This document shows positions 1-7,431 of a stretch of 64,000 nucleotides of DNA, piece by piece. The notes under the pieces are model-generated. The model saw only the letters and a program-made list of their open reading frames with translations. It was not told the origin of the DNA and did not search any database. Position 1 is the stretch's first letter. Each line of letters begins with the position of its first letter. A program made the position numbers and the translations under genes. The stretch is from Streptomyces sulfonofaciens (GTDB taxonomy: Bacteria > Actinomycetota > Actinomycetes > Streptomycetales > Streptomycetaceae): positions 558,001-622,000 of the forward strand of contig NZ_BNCD01000001.1 in assembly GCF_014656295.1 (NCBI RefSeq), read 5' to 3'.

Positions 1-33
1 GGTGAGCTGGGACTCGGTGAGTGCGGCGGCCAT
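1..33 (-). CDS. 5' end of a divergent gene (partial, possibly paaN-like)
   Basis: Only the first 11 codons are in the window: an ATG at 33 reading leftward encodes MAAALTESQLT and the frame stays open to base 1. A purine-rich GGAGGAG stretch sits just upstream on the minus strand, a good ribosome binding site. The gene is divergent from the 3-hydroxyacyl-CoA dehydrogenase and would share the operator at 162-175. In Streptomyces this neighbour is often a phenylacetate-pathway aldehyde dehydrogenase/hydratase (PaaN), and this start looks compatible. Eleven residues cannot prove it, so the function is a guess from context. Confidence 0.6.
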   Translation of the reverse strand, partial: MAAALTESQLT

Positions 34-161
34 GAGGGACCAACTCCTCCTCGCGCCGGTTCCGCGTCGAACCGGCGGGCTGGGTAGGACGGGATCTGGG
101 CGGGCGCGGAGCGCCCCGGTGCGCGATCGTGGACGGCGAACGGGCCGACATGGTTAGAGTA

Positions 162-175
162 ACCGAACGATCGGT
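162..175. promoter_or_regulatory. TetR/PaaR-type operator
   Basis: ACCGAACGATCGGT is an inverted repeat with arms ACCGA and TCGGT separated by four bases. It sits between the truncated minus gene and the paaH-like gene. It fits the core ACCGNNCGNNCGGT that I recall for actinobacterial PaaR regulators. The TetR gene coupled to paaH is the obvious ligand. A close copy, ACCGAACAATCGGT, lies at 3273-3286 upstream of bkdF. Binding itself is inferred. Confidence 0.7.
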
Positions 176-232
176 CGGGACAAGAGGGGTCCGGCGAACC
201 TGTGGAAAACCCGGTGCGGGAGGATCGTGAGC

Positions 233-1759
233 ATGACAGCAATCGACCGGAAGAGCGCTGTGGCGGTCGTCGGCAGCGGCACCATGGGCCAGGGCATCGC
301 CCAGGTCGCGCTCCTGGCCGGCCATCCCGTACGGCTCCATGACGCGGTGCCCGGCCGCGCGGAGGAGGCCGGGGAGGCGATCGCCGCCCGGCTGGAGCGG
401 CTGGTCGGCAAGGGCCGCCTGAGTACGACGGACCGGGACGCCGCGCTGGCCCGCCTGGAGACGGCGGACAGCCTGGCCGCGCTCGCCGGCGCCGCTCTGG
501 TCGTCGAGGCGGTCGTCGAGCGGCTCGACGCCAAGCAGGCGCTCTTCCGCGAGCTGGAAGAGGTCGTCGACGACGCGTGCCTGCTCGCCACCAACACCTC
601 CTCCCTCTCCGTCACCGCCGTCGGCGGCGCGCTGCGCGTCCCCGGGCGCCTGGTCGGCCTGCACTTCTTCAACCCGGCACCGCTGCTGCCGCTCGTGGAG
701 GTGGTCTCCGGCGTCGCCACCGACGAGGCGTCGGCCACGCGCGCGTACGACACCGCCCGGTCGTGGGGCAAGACACCGGTCCGCTGCGCGGACACCCCGG
801 GGTTCATCGTCAACCGCATAGCCCGCCCCTACTACGCGGAGGCCTTCCGCCTGTACGAGGAGCGTGCCGCCGACCCCGCCACCATCGACGCCGTGCTGCG
901 GGAGAGCGGCGGCTTCCGGATGGGCCCCTTCGAGCTGACCGACCTCATCGGTCAGGACGTCAACGAGGCCGTCACCCGCTCCGTGTGGGAGTCCTTCTTC
1001 CACGACCCCAAGTTCACCCCGTCGCCGGCCCAGCGCCGCCTCGTGGAGTCCGGCAGGCTCGGCCGCAAGTCCGGCCACGGCTGGTACGACTACGCGCAGG
1101 ACGCCGAACCCGCCCGCCCGCACACCGCGGAGCCCTGCCAGGCGCCCGCCGAGGTCGGCGTGCTCGCCGGACCCGAGAGCCCCCTGAGGGCCGTCGTGGG
1201 CCTGCTGGAGGAGTCCGGTGTGCGTCTCACCGGCGAGCGCTCGCCGGCCGTGGCGCAGTCCGCCCTCACGCTTCCCGGGGGCACCCGGCTGACCGTGACC
1301 GAGGGCGACACCGCCACCGGCGACGCAGCAGGCCCCGCCATCCGCCTCGACCTGGCGCTGAACTACCGCACCTGCACGCGCGTGGCGCTCGCCCCGGGTG
1401 CCGGCGCCGGCCCCGGGGACGTCCGCGCGGCGATCGGCCTCTTCCAGAAGCTCGGCAAGAAGGTCAGCGTCGTGGCGGACGCACCGGGCATGATCGTGGG
1501 CCGCACGGTCGCCATGCTGGTCGACTTCGCCCTGGACGCGCAGGCCCGCGGGGTCGCGGACCGCACGGACATCGACACCGCGATGAAGCTGGGCGTCAAC
1601 TACCCGCGCGGACCGCTGGAATGGTGCGACGAGCTGGGGGTGCGGTGGGTGCGGCAGACGCTGCAGAATCTGCACGCCGCCTATCCCGGCGGACGCTACG
1701 GTGCCAGCCTCGCGCTCGCGCACCGCTCGCATCTCGCCGACAAGCAGGGGCTCTCATGA
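233..1759 (+). CDS. paaH: 3-hydroxyacyl-CoA dehydrogenase (PaaH/FadB2-like)
   Basis: NAD-dependent oxidation of 3-hydroxyacyl-CoA to 3-oxoacyl-CoA, used in phenylacetate degradation and other beta-oxidation steps. Residues 14-21 (GSGTMGQG) are the Rossmann dinucleotide loop, and the HFFNPAP segment near residue 144 holds the catalytic His. A first C-terminal domain follows (GFIVNRIARPYY to about residue 290) and a second, related one ends the protein (GMIVGRTVAMLVDFA...), the double-domain layout of the roughly 500-aa PaaH/PaaC group. I chose ATG 233 over GTG 227 because GGGAGG at 218-223 is spaced 9 nt from the ATG and only 3 nt from the GTG. The stop overlaps the TetR start (ATGA), so the two are translationally coupled. 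The exact substrate is inferred. Confidence 0.88.
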   Translation: MTAIDRKSAVAVVGSGTMGQGIAQVALLAGHPVRLHDAVPGRAEEAGEAIAARLERLVGKGRLSTTDRDAALARLETADSLAALAGAALVVEAVVERLDAKQALFRELEEVVDDACLLATNTSSLSVTAVGGALRVPGRLVGLHFFNPAPLLPLVEVVSGVATDEASATRAYDTARSWGKTPVRCADTPGFIVNRIARPYYAEAFRLYEERAADPATIDAVLRESGGFRMGPFELTDLIGQDVNEAVTRSVWESFFHDPKFTPSPAQRRLVESGRLGRKSGHGWYDYAQDAEPARPHTAEPCQAPAEVGVLAGPESPLRAVVGLLEESGVRLTGERSPAVAQSALTLPGGTRLTVTEGDTATGDAAGPAIRLDLALNYRTCTRVALAPGAGAGPGDVRAAIGLFQKLGKKVSVVADAPGMIVGRTVAMLVDFALDAQARGVADRTDIDTAMKLGVNYPRGPLEWCDELGVRWVRQTLQNLHAAYPGGRYGASLALAHRSHLADKQGLS

Positions 1760-2346
1760 CGACCGCCAGGCGCGACACCTACACACCGGATTCGCTGCTC
1801 GCGGTCGCGGTCACCGTCTTCAACGAACGCGGTTACGACGGCACCTCCATGGAGCACCTCTCCAAGGCCGCGGGCATCTCCAAGTCGTCGATATACCACC
1901 ACGTCTCCGGCAAGGAGGAACTGCTGCGGCGGGCCGTCAGCCGTGCGCTCGACGAGCTCTTCGGGATCCTGGACGAGGACCACGCGCGCGGGGGGCGCGC
2001 CGTGGAACGGCTGGAGTACGTCACCCGGCGCATGGTCGAGGTGCTCACCGCCGAGCTGCCCTACGTCACGCTGCTGCTGCGCGTGCGCGGCAACACCGCC
2101 ACGGAGCGCTGGGCGCTGGAGCGCCGCAGGGAGTTCGACCACCAGGTCGCCAGGCTCCTCAGGGAGGCGGCTGCCGACGGTGAGGTGCGGGCGGACGTCG
2201 AAGTCCGGCTCGCCACCCGGTTGGTCTTCGGAATGATCAACTCGATCGTCGAGTGGTACCGGCCCGACGGCCGCGACGCGGGCGACGGGCGGCTCGCCGA
2301 CACCGTGGTCCGCCTGGTCTTCGCCGGACTGCGCGGCGAGGGCTGA
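1756..2346 (+). CDS. TetR-family regulator of the acyl-CoA locus (PaaR-like)
   Basis: A 196-aa TetR/AcrR repressor. Residues about 10-56 form the helix-turn-helix (VFNERGYDGTSMEHLSKAAG, then SKSSIYHHVSGKEELL), and the remainder is the helical ligand-binding domain. Its ATG overlaps the paaH stop by ATGA, so it is made together with the dehydrogenase. Operators of the form ACCGA-N4-TCGGT occur at 162-175 and 3273-3286, which suggests autoregulation and a second target, the bkdFGH operon. The likely effector is an acyl-CoA such as phenylacetyl-CoA. That is known for PaaR family members and is inferred here. Confidence 0.88.
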   Translation: MTTARRDTYTPDSLLAVAVTVFNERGYDGTSMEHLSKAAGISKSSIYHHVSGKEELLRRAVSRALDELFGILDEDHARGGRAVERLEYVTRRMVEVLTAELPYVTLLLRVRGNTATERWALERRREFDHQVARLLREAAADGEVRADVEVRLATRLVFGMINSIVEWYRPDGRDAGDGRLADTVVRLVFAGLRGEG

Positions 2347-2368
2347 GGCACCGCGGCAGGACGACGCC

Positions 2369-2387
2369 GCTGCGGGCGCCCCGCAGC
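2369..2387. terminator. Hairpin between convergent tetR and bkdR
   Basis: GCTGCGGG pairs perfectly with CCCGCAGC across a 3-nt loop. It lies just after the TetR stop and before the bkdR stop on the other strand. There is no U-run, as is usual for Streptomyces hairpin terminators. Confidence 0.5.
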
Positions 2388-2426
2388 CGGGCCGCCCCGC
2401 AGCCGGGCCGCCCCGCAGCCGGGCCG
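2379..2426. repeat. 16-bp tandem repeat, three exact copies
   Basis: The unit CCCCGCAGCCGGGCCG occurs three times in a row in the gap between the convergent tetR and bkdR genes. The right arm of the 2369-2387 hairpin reaches into the first copy. The third copy continues into a degenerate C/G-rich tail. Confidence 0.85.
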
Positions 2427-2456
2427 CCCCGGGGTCGGTGCACGCCGCCCGCGCGC

Positions 2457-3170
2457 TCAGATCTCCTGCTCCAGGTCCTCCTCCTCGAAGACCAGCAGCG
2501 TGCGGGTGCTGAGCACCTCGGGGATGGCCTGGAGCCTGGTGAGGACCAGTTCGCGCAGGGCCCTGTTGTCCGGGGTGTGCACCAGCAGAAGGACGTCGAA
2601 GTCGCCGCTGACCAGGGCGATGTGGGAGGCGCCCGGCAGCGCGGCGAGCTGGTCGCGCACCGTGCGCCAGGTGTTCTGCACGATCTTGAGCGTGATGTAC
2701 GCCGAAGCGCCGTGCCCCGCCCGCTCGTGGTGGATCCGGGCTCCGAAGCCGCGGATCACGCCGTCCTCGATGAGCCGGTTGATACGGGCGTAGGCGTTGG
2801 CCCGCGAGACGTGCACCCGCTCGGCCACGGATCGTATCGAGGCGCGGCCGTCCGCCTGGAGCATCTGGAGGATGTCGCGGTCGATGGCGTCCAGCGGGCG
2901 CGGCGGCGGCACCTGCGGGGCACCGTCGTCGTCCTGCCGCGGCGGTGCCTCGGGCCCGGGGGGCCGGGGCGGTGCCTCGGGCCGCCGGGGCCGCCCGGGG
3001 CCCGGCGAGGCGTCTCCCGTCCGGCCCAGCGCGTCCAGCGCACGCGCAGGCGCCTGCGGCCCAGGGCCGTGCGCGGTTCCCTCCTGCGCGCCCCCCGGCG
3101 GCTCCTGCCGGTGCGGCGCCGTCGTCCGGCGCTCCTGCGCGGGCTCCCCGGCCATTCGTTCAGATGCCAT
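2457..3170 (-). CDS. bkdR: Lrp/AsnC-family regulator BkdR
   Basis: A 237-aa feast/famine regulator. An AsnC-type HTH (DRDILQMLQADGRASIRSVA then SRANAYARINRLIEDGVI) begins near residue 90 and is followed by the RAM ligand-binding domain (VSGDFDVLLLVHTPD). The first ~85 residues are a Pro/Gly/Arg-rich extension that typical 150-160-aa Lrp proteins lack. I favour ATG 3170, which follows a G-rich GGAGAGG...GGGGGG leader; an ATG at 3191 has no visible site. It diverges from bkdFGH. In S. coelicolor the bkdR product at this position controls the branched-chain dehydrogenase genes and affects antibiotic production; the same role is inferred here. Candidate sites are the inverted repeat at 3209-3244 and palindromes before bkdA. 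Confidence 0.9.
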   Translation of the reverse strand: MASERMAGEPAQERRTTAPHRQEPPGGAQEGTAHGPGPQAPARALDALGRTGDASPGPGRPRRPEAPPRPPGPEAPPRQDDDGAPQVPPPRPLDAIDRDILQMLQADGRASIRSVAERVHVSRANAYARINRLIEDGVIRGFGARIHHERAGHGASAYITLKIVQNTWRTVRDQLAALPGASHIALVSGDFDVLLLVHTPDNRALRELVLTRLQAIPEVLSTRTLLVFEEEDLEQEI

Positions 3171-3208
3171 GTCCCCCCGCCTCTCCAGCATGGACGCACT
3201 GCATCCAT

Positions 3209-3244
3209 CTCAGGCTGTGGAGAACCGTTTGTCCACAGGCTGAG
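3209..3244. promoter_or_regulatory. Inverted repeat in the bkdR-bkdF intergenic region
   Basis: Arms CTCAGGCTGTGGA (3209-3221) and TCCACAGGCTGAG (3232-3244) form a 13-bp inverted repeat with one mismatch and a 10-bp spacer. The arms are about two helical turns apart. The right arm contains TTGTCCACA at 3229-3237, identical to the Streptomyces DnaA-box consensus, and the left contains a related box (TTCTCCACA) on the other strand. It could be a BkdR site, a DnaA site, or both; the sequence alone does not decide. Confidence 0.5.
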
Positions 3245-3272
3245 GGTGCCTGTAGCCAAAATGCCCCTGTCG

Positions 3273-3286
3273 ACCGAACAATCGGT
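3273..3286. promoter_or_regulatory. Second TetR/PaaR-type operator, upstream of bkdF
   Basis: ACCGAACAATCGGT matches the operator at 162-175 at 13 of 14 positions and keeps both arms (ACCGA, TCGGT). It lies 73 bp upstream of the bkdF start, where a repressor would block the promoter. It suggests that the TetR protein coupled to paaH also controls bkdFGH. Confidence 0.65.
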
Positions 3287-3359
3287 AGGTGAGGCGTGCC
3301 CACCGTGCACCGCCTCCGCCGCTCCCACGAGGAGATCCGTTCACGAGGAGGTGCACGCG

Positions 3360-4553
3360 GTGAAGAGGCACAGCACGCCCGTCATGGAGCAGCCCGGTGC
3401 GCACCGGCCGATCCCGCCGCCGGCCTGGCAGCCGCGCACGGACCCCGCCCCGCTGCTGCCCGACCCCGAGCCCTACCGCGCCCTGGGCACGGACGCCGCC
3501 CGCACGGCCGACCCGGCCCTGCTCCGCAGTCTCTACGCCCACCTGGTCCGCGGGCGCAGGTACAACACACAGGCCACCGCCCTCACCCGCCAGGGCCGGC
3601 TCGCCGTCTATCCGTCGAGCACCGGTCAGGAGGCGTGCGAGGTCGCCGCAGCGCTGGTGCTGAAGGACCAGGACTGGCTCTTCCCCAGTTACCGTGACAC
3701 GCTCGCCGCCGTCGCCCGCGGCCTCGACCCGGCGCAGGCCCTGTCGCTGCTGCGCGGCGACTGGCACACGGGATACGACCCCCGCGAGTGCCGCATCGCC
3801 CCCCTGTGCACCCCCCTTGCCACCCAGCTCCCGCACGCCGTGGGCGTCGCGCACGCCGCCCGCCTCAAGGGTGACGACGTGGTCGCGCTCGCCATGGTGG
3901 GCGACGGCGGCACCAGCGAGGGCGACTTCCACGAGGCGCTGAACTTCGCCGCCGTCTGGCAGGCCCCCGTCGTCTTCCTGGTGCAGAACAACGGCTTCGC
4001 GATCTCGGTCCCGCTCGCCAAGCAGACCGCCGCCCCGTCGCTGGCCCACAAGGCCGTCGGCTACGGGATGCCGGGCCGCCTGGTGGACGGCAACGACGCC
4101 CTTGCGGTGTACGAGGTGCTGGACTCCGCGGTGCGCCGCGCGCGCGAGGGCGGCGGTCCCACCCTCGTCGAGGCCGTCACCTACCGCCTGGACGCGCACA
4201 CGAACGCCGACGACGCCACCCGCTACCGCACCGACTCGGAGGTGGAGGCCTGGCGTGCGCACGATCCGATCGCCCTGATGGAGCGGGCACTGGCGGATCG
4301 GGGCCTCATGGACGAGGAGGGCAGGGCCGCCGTGCGCGAGGAGGCCGAGGCGATGGCCGCCGCACTGCGCGCCCACCTGAACGAGGACCCGCAGCTCGAC
4401 CCGATGGAGCTGTTCACGCACGTCTTCGCCGAGCAGACCAGCCAGTTGCGCGAGCAGGCCGCGCAGTTGCGCGCCGAGCTGGCGGCCGAGGAGGAGGGCC
4501 CTGCGGAGAGAGGCCCGGAAGAGGCGGACGACACGGAGGGGACGGGGCGATGA
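3360..4553 (+). CDS. bkdF: Branched-chain 2-oxoacid dehydrogenase E1 alpha (cluster 2)
   Basis: A 397-aa thiamine-diphosphate E1 alpha subunit, which with E1 beta decarboxylates the 2-oxoacids of Val, Leu and Ile. The ThDP/Mg motif starts at about residue 180 (GDGGTSEGDF) and ends with the NN pair near residue 210 (VQNNGFAIS); the phosphorylation-loop region YRLDAHTNADDATRYR follows. The GTG at 3360 is favoured because AGGAGG (3346-3351) ends 8 nt before it; an ATG at 3384 is possible. The tail is acidic and Gln/Glu-rich. It heads the bkdFGH operon, with its stop overlapping bkdG by ATGA. Names follow the S. avermitilis bkdFGH cluster. Confidence 0.93.
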   Translation: MKRHSTPVMEQPGAHRPIPPPAWQPRTDPAPLLPDPEPYRALGTDAARTADPALLRSLYAHLVRGRRYNTQATALTRQGRLAVYPSSTGQEACEVAAALVLKDQDWLFPSYRDTLAAVARGLDPAQALSLLRGDWHTGYDPRECRIAPLCTPLATQLPHAVGVAHAARLKGDDVVALAMVGDGGTSEGDFHEALNFAAVWQAPVVFLVQNNGFAISVPLAKQTAAPSLAHKAVGYGMPGRLVDGNDALAVYEVLDSAVRRAREGGGPTLVEAVTYRLDAHTNADDATRYRTDSEVEAWRAHDPIALMERALADRGLMDEEGRAAVREEAEAMAAALRAHLNEDPQLDPMELFTHVFAEQTSQLREQAAQLRAELAAEEEGPAERGPEEADDTEGTGR

Positions 4554-5584
4554 TCACCGAGCAGACCACCGGGACCGCGCCCGCCGAGCCCGCCGTCAAA
4601 CCGGTCGCGATGGCGCAGGCGCTCCGCCGGGCGCTGCGGGACGCACTGGCCGAGGATCCGTCCGTCCATGTGCTGGGCGAGGACGTCGGCACCCTGGGCG
4701 GTGTCTTCCGGATCACCGACGGCCTCGCGAAGGAGTTCGGCGACGACCGCTGCACCGACACCCCGCTCGCCGAGGCCGGCATCCTGGGCACGGCGGTGGG
4801 CATGGCGATGTACGGGCTGCGGCCGGTGGTCGAGATGCAGTTCGACGCGTTCGCCTATCCGTCCTTCGAGCAGTTGGTGTCGCACGTGGCGCGGATGCGC
4901 AACCGCACCAAGGGAGCCATGCCGCTGCCGATCACCGTCCGAGTGCCGTACGGCGGCGGCATCGGCGGTGTGGAGCACCACAGCGACTCCTCCGAGGCCT
5001 ACTACATGGCGACCCCCGGCCTCCACGTCGTCACCCCCGCGACGGTCGCCGACGCGTACGGCCTGCTGCGGGCCGCCATCGCCTCCGACGACCCGGTGGT
5101 CTTCCTGGAACCCAAGCGCCTCTACTGGTCCAAGGCGGAATGGAACCCGAGCAGTCCGCCGGCCGTTGAACCGATCGGCCGCGCGGTCGTGCGCCGCAGG
5201 GGCCGCAGCGCGACCCTCATCACCTACGGGCCCTCGCTCCCCGTCTGCCTGGAGGCGGCCGAGGCGGCGCGGGCCGAGGGATGGGACCTCGAAGTCGTCG
5301 ATCTGCGCTCCCTGGTGCCGTTCGACGACGAGACGGTCTGTGCGTCGGTGCGGCGCACCGGCCGAGCGGTCGTGGTACACGAATCGGGTGGTTTCGGCGG
5401 CCCGGGTGGGGAGATCGCCGCGCGGGTCACGGAGCGCTGCTTCCATCACCTGGAGGCTCCGGTGCTCCGGGTGGCCGGCTTCGACATCCCCTTTCCGCCG
5501 CCGATGCTGGAGCGGCACCATATGCCCGGGGTCGACCGGATCCTGGACGCGGTGGCGCGATTGCAGTGGGAGGCTGAGGGCTGA
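4550..5584 (+). CDS. bkdG: Branched-chain 2-oxoacid dehydrogenase E1 beta (cluster 2)
   Basis: A 344-aa transketolase-type E1 beta subunit that completes the alpha2beta2 E1. The hallmark GEDVGTLGGVFR starts near residue 43 and supplies the Glu that activates ThDP. RVPYGGGIGGVEHHSDS and the C-terminal transketolase domain (LEVVDLRSLVPFDDETV, GGFGGPGGEIAARV) follow. It overlaps bkdF by ATGA and bkdH by TGATG, so all three subunits are coupled. It is closely related to BkdB encoded about 20 kb away. Confidence 0.94.
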   Translation: MITEQTTGTAPAEPAVKPVAMAQALRRALRDALAEDPSVHVLGEDVGTLGGVFRITDGLAKEFGDDRCTDTPLAEAGILGTAVGMAMYGLRPVVEMQFDAFAYPSFEQLVSHVARMRNRTKGAMPLPITVRVPYGGGIGGVEHHSDSSEAYYMATPGLHVVTPATVADAYGLLRAAIASDDPVVFLEPKRLYWSKAEWNPSSPPAVEPIGRAVVRRRGRSATLITYGPSLPVCLEAAEAARAEGWDLEVVDLRSLVPFDDETVCASVRRTGRAVVVHESGGFGGPGGEIAARVTERCFHHLEAPVLRVAGFDIPFPPPMLERHHMPGVDRILDAVARLQWEAEG

Positions 5585-7362
5585 TGGAGCAGGCCTTTGA
5601 CATGCACAGCCTGGAGTTCAGGCTGCCCGACCTGGGGGAGGGGCTCACCGAGGCCGGGATCGTCCGCTGGCTGGTGGAGGTCGGCGATGTCGTCGCGGTC
5701 GACCAGCCCGTGGTCGAGGTGGAGACCGCCAAGGCCATGGTCGAGGTGCCCTGCCCCTACGGCGGTGTGGTCACCGCCCGCTTCGGCGAGGAGGGCACGG
5801 AGCTGCCCGTGGGCGCGCCGCTGCTGACCGTCGCGGTGGACCGGCCGGGCGAGGGCGGCACGGCGGGATCGGGCGGTGCCGCGCGGGGCGGTCGGACCGC
5901 GGAGCATGCGGAGGCGCCGGCCGGGGCCGCCGAGCACGGCGGCCGGGCCCAGGGGGCGCCGCGGGACGCGGCTGCGGGGCCGCGGGCGGCGGATGAGAGC
6001 ACCCAGGGCGGGGCGGGCGGCGACCGGAGCACGCGGAACGGCACCGTCCGGGGTGCCGCCGGAGCGCGGCCCGCGGCAGGGTCGGGCGCGCGGCCGCCGG
6101 GCGGGCCGGGGCGCGAGGCTTCGCCCCCCGCGAGCAGTACGGCAGGCGGGGACGGTCGACGGGCGGCGCGGCCCGGCCCGCAGCAGGGCGGGGCGGGCGG
6201 CGCGTCGCAGCCGGCCGCCGCCGAGGAGGGCTCGGGGAACGTCCTCGTCGGGTACGGCACCGCGGCCGCTCCGGCGCGTCGCCGCAGGGTGCGGCAGTCG
6301 GACCTGACGGCAGCGCGCGGGCCCGTGCCCGTCATCTCGCCCCTGGTGCGCAGACTGGCCCGCGAGCATGGCCTCGACCTGCGTGAACTGGCCGGCTCGG
6401 GCCCCGATGGACTGATCATGCGTGCGGACGTGGAGTACGCGGTGCGTGCCGCGGCACGGGCGCAGGCGGCACCGGGCACGGCCGCCCTCTCGCTCACCGG
6501 GGGCCCCGGCAGCCGGACCGCCGTACCCGCCGAGACCACCGGCAGGGCGACCGCGGCGGCTCCCGCCGAGGCCCCCGCGCCCGGCACGGCTCCTGCGCCC
6601 GGCGGTCCGACGGTGCGGGGCAGTGCGGCAGGAGCGGGGCAGGCGGCAGGGGCCGCGCGTGCCGAGTCGCGTGCCGGCGTGCGAGTGCCGCTGCGGGGTG
6701 TGCGCGGTGCCGTCGCCGAGAAGATGGCGCGCAGCCGCCGCGAGATACCGGAGGCGACCTGCTGGGTCGACGCCGACGCCACGGAGCTGCTGGCCGCACG
6801 CGCGGCGATGAACGCCGTGCAGGGGCCGAAGATCTCCGTCCTGGCGCTGTTCGCCCGGATATGCACCGCCGGGCTGGCCCGCTACCCGGAGCTCAACTCC
6901 ACGGTGGACACCGAGGCCCGCGAGATCGTCCGGTTCGAGGAGGTGCACCTGGGCTTCGCGGCGCAGACCGATCGGGGCCTGGTGGTGCCGGTGGTCCGGG
7001 ACGCCCACACCAGGGACGCGGAGTCGCTGAGCGGGGAGCTGGGCCGGCTGACCGGGGCGGCTCGCGCGGGCACGCTCACCCCGGGAGAACTCACCGGCGG
7101 CACCTTCACGTTGAACAACTACGGCGTGTTCGGTGTGGACGGTTCCACCCCGATCATCAACCATCCCGAGGCGGCGATGCTCGGTATCGGCAGGATCGCG
7201 GCCAAACCGTGGGTGCATCAGGGGGAGCTGGCGGTGCGCCAGGTGGTCCAGCTCTCGCTGACGTTCGACCACCGGGTGTGCGACGGCGGCACGGCCTCCG
7301 GTTTTCTGCGCTTCGTCACGGACTGCGTGGAGCAACCCGCGGTACTGCTGCGCAGCCTGTGA
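5584..7362 (+). CDS. bkdH: Branched-chain 2-oxoacid dehydrogenase E2, dihydrolipoyl acyltransferase (cluster 2)
   Basis: A 592-aa E2 core protein that moves the acyl group from E1 to CoA. A lipoyl domain at residues ~10-90 has the lipoylated Lys at ~50 (VETAKAMVEV). A long Ala/Gly/Arg-rich linker follows to ~245, then a peripheral-subunit-binding domain (SPLVRRLAREHGLDLRELAG, ~250-285), a second Ala/Pro linker, and the catalytic domain with FDHRVCDGG (active His ~562). At 592 residues it is longer than the usual 420-530 because of the two linkers. No E3 gene is nearby, so the complex must borrow dihydrolipoamide dehydrogenase from elsewhere. Confidence 0.94.
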   Translation: MEQAFDMHSLEFRLPDLGEGLTEAGIVRWLVEVGDVVAVDQPVVEVETAKAMVEVPCPYGGVVTARFGEEGTELPVGAPLLTVAVDRPGEGGTAGSGGAARGGRTAEHAEAPAGAAEHGGRAQGAPRDAAAGPRAADESTQGGAGGDRSTRNGTVRGAAGARPAAGSGARPPGGPGREASPPASSTAGGDGRRAARPGPQQGGAGGASQPAAAEEGSGNVLVGYGTAAAPARRRRVRQSDLTAARGPVPVISPLVRRLAREHGLDLRELAGSGPDGLIMRADVEYAVRAAARAQAAPGTAALSLTGGPGSRTAVPAETTGRATAAAPAEAPAPGTAPAPGGPTVRGSAAGAGQAAGAARAESRAGVRVPLRGVRGAVAEKMARSRREIPEATCWVDADATELLAARAAMNAVQGPKISVLALFARICTAGLARYPELNSTVDTEAREIVRFEEVHLGFAAQTDRGLVVPVVRDAHTRDAESLSGELGRLTGAARAGTLTPGELTGGTFTLNNYGVFGVDGSTPIINHPEAAMLGIGRIAAKPWVHQGELAVRQVVQLSLTFDHRVCDGGTASGFLRFVTDCVEQPAVLLRSL

Positions 7363-7431
7363 CGCGGTTCTCGGCCAGGCGGTGGCCGGTGCGGGGGTGG
7401 CAAAGATCGCGCGGGCACTCATACTCGGGGG

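Noticed and set aside
2253..3359. Long in-frame extension upstream of bkdF
   Set aside because: It runs antisense to bkdR and lacks a ribosome site; GTG 3360 has one and matches the family.
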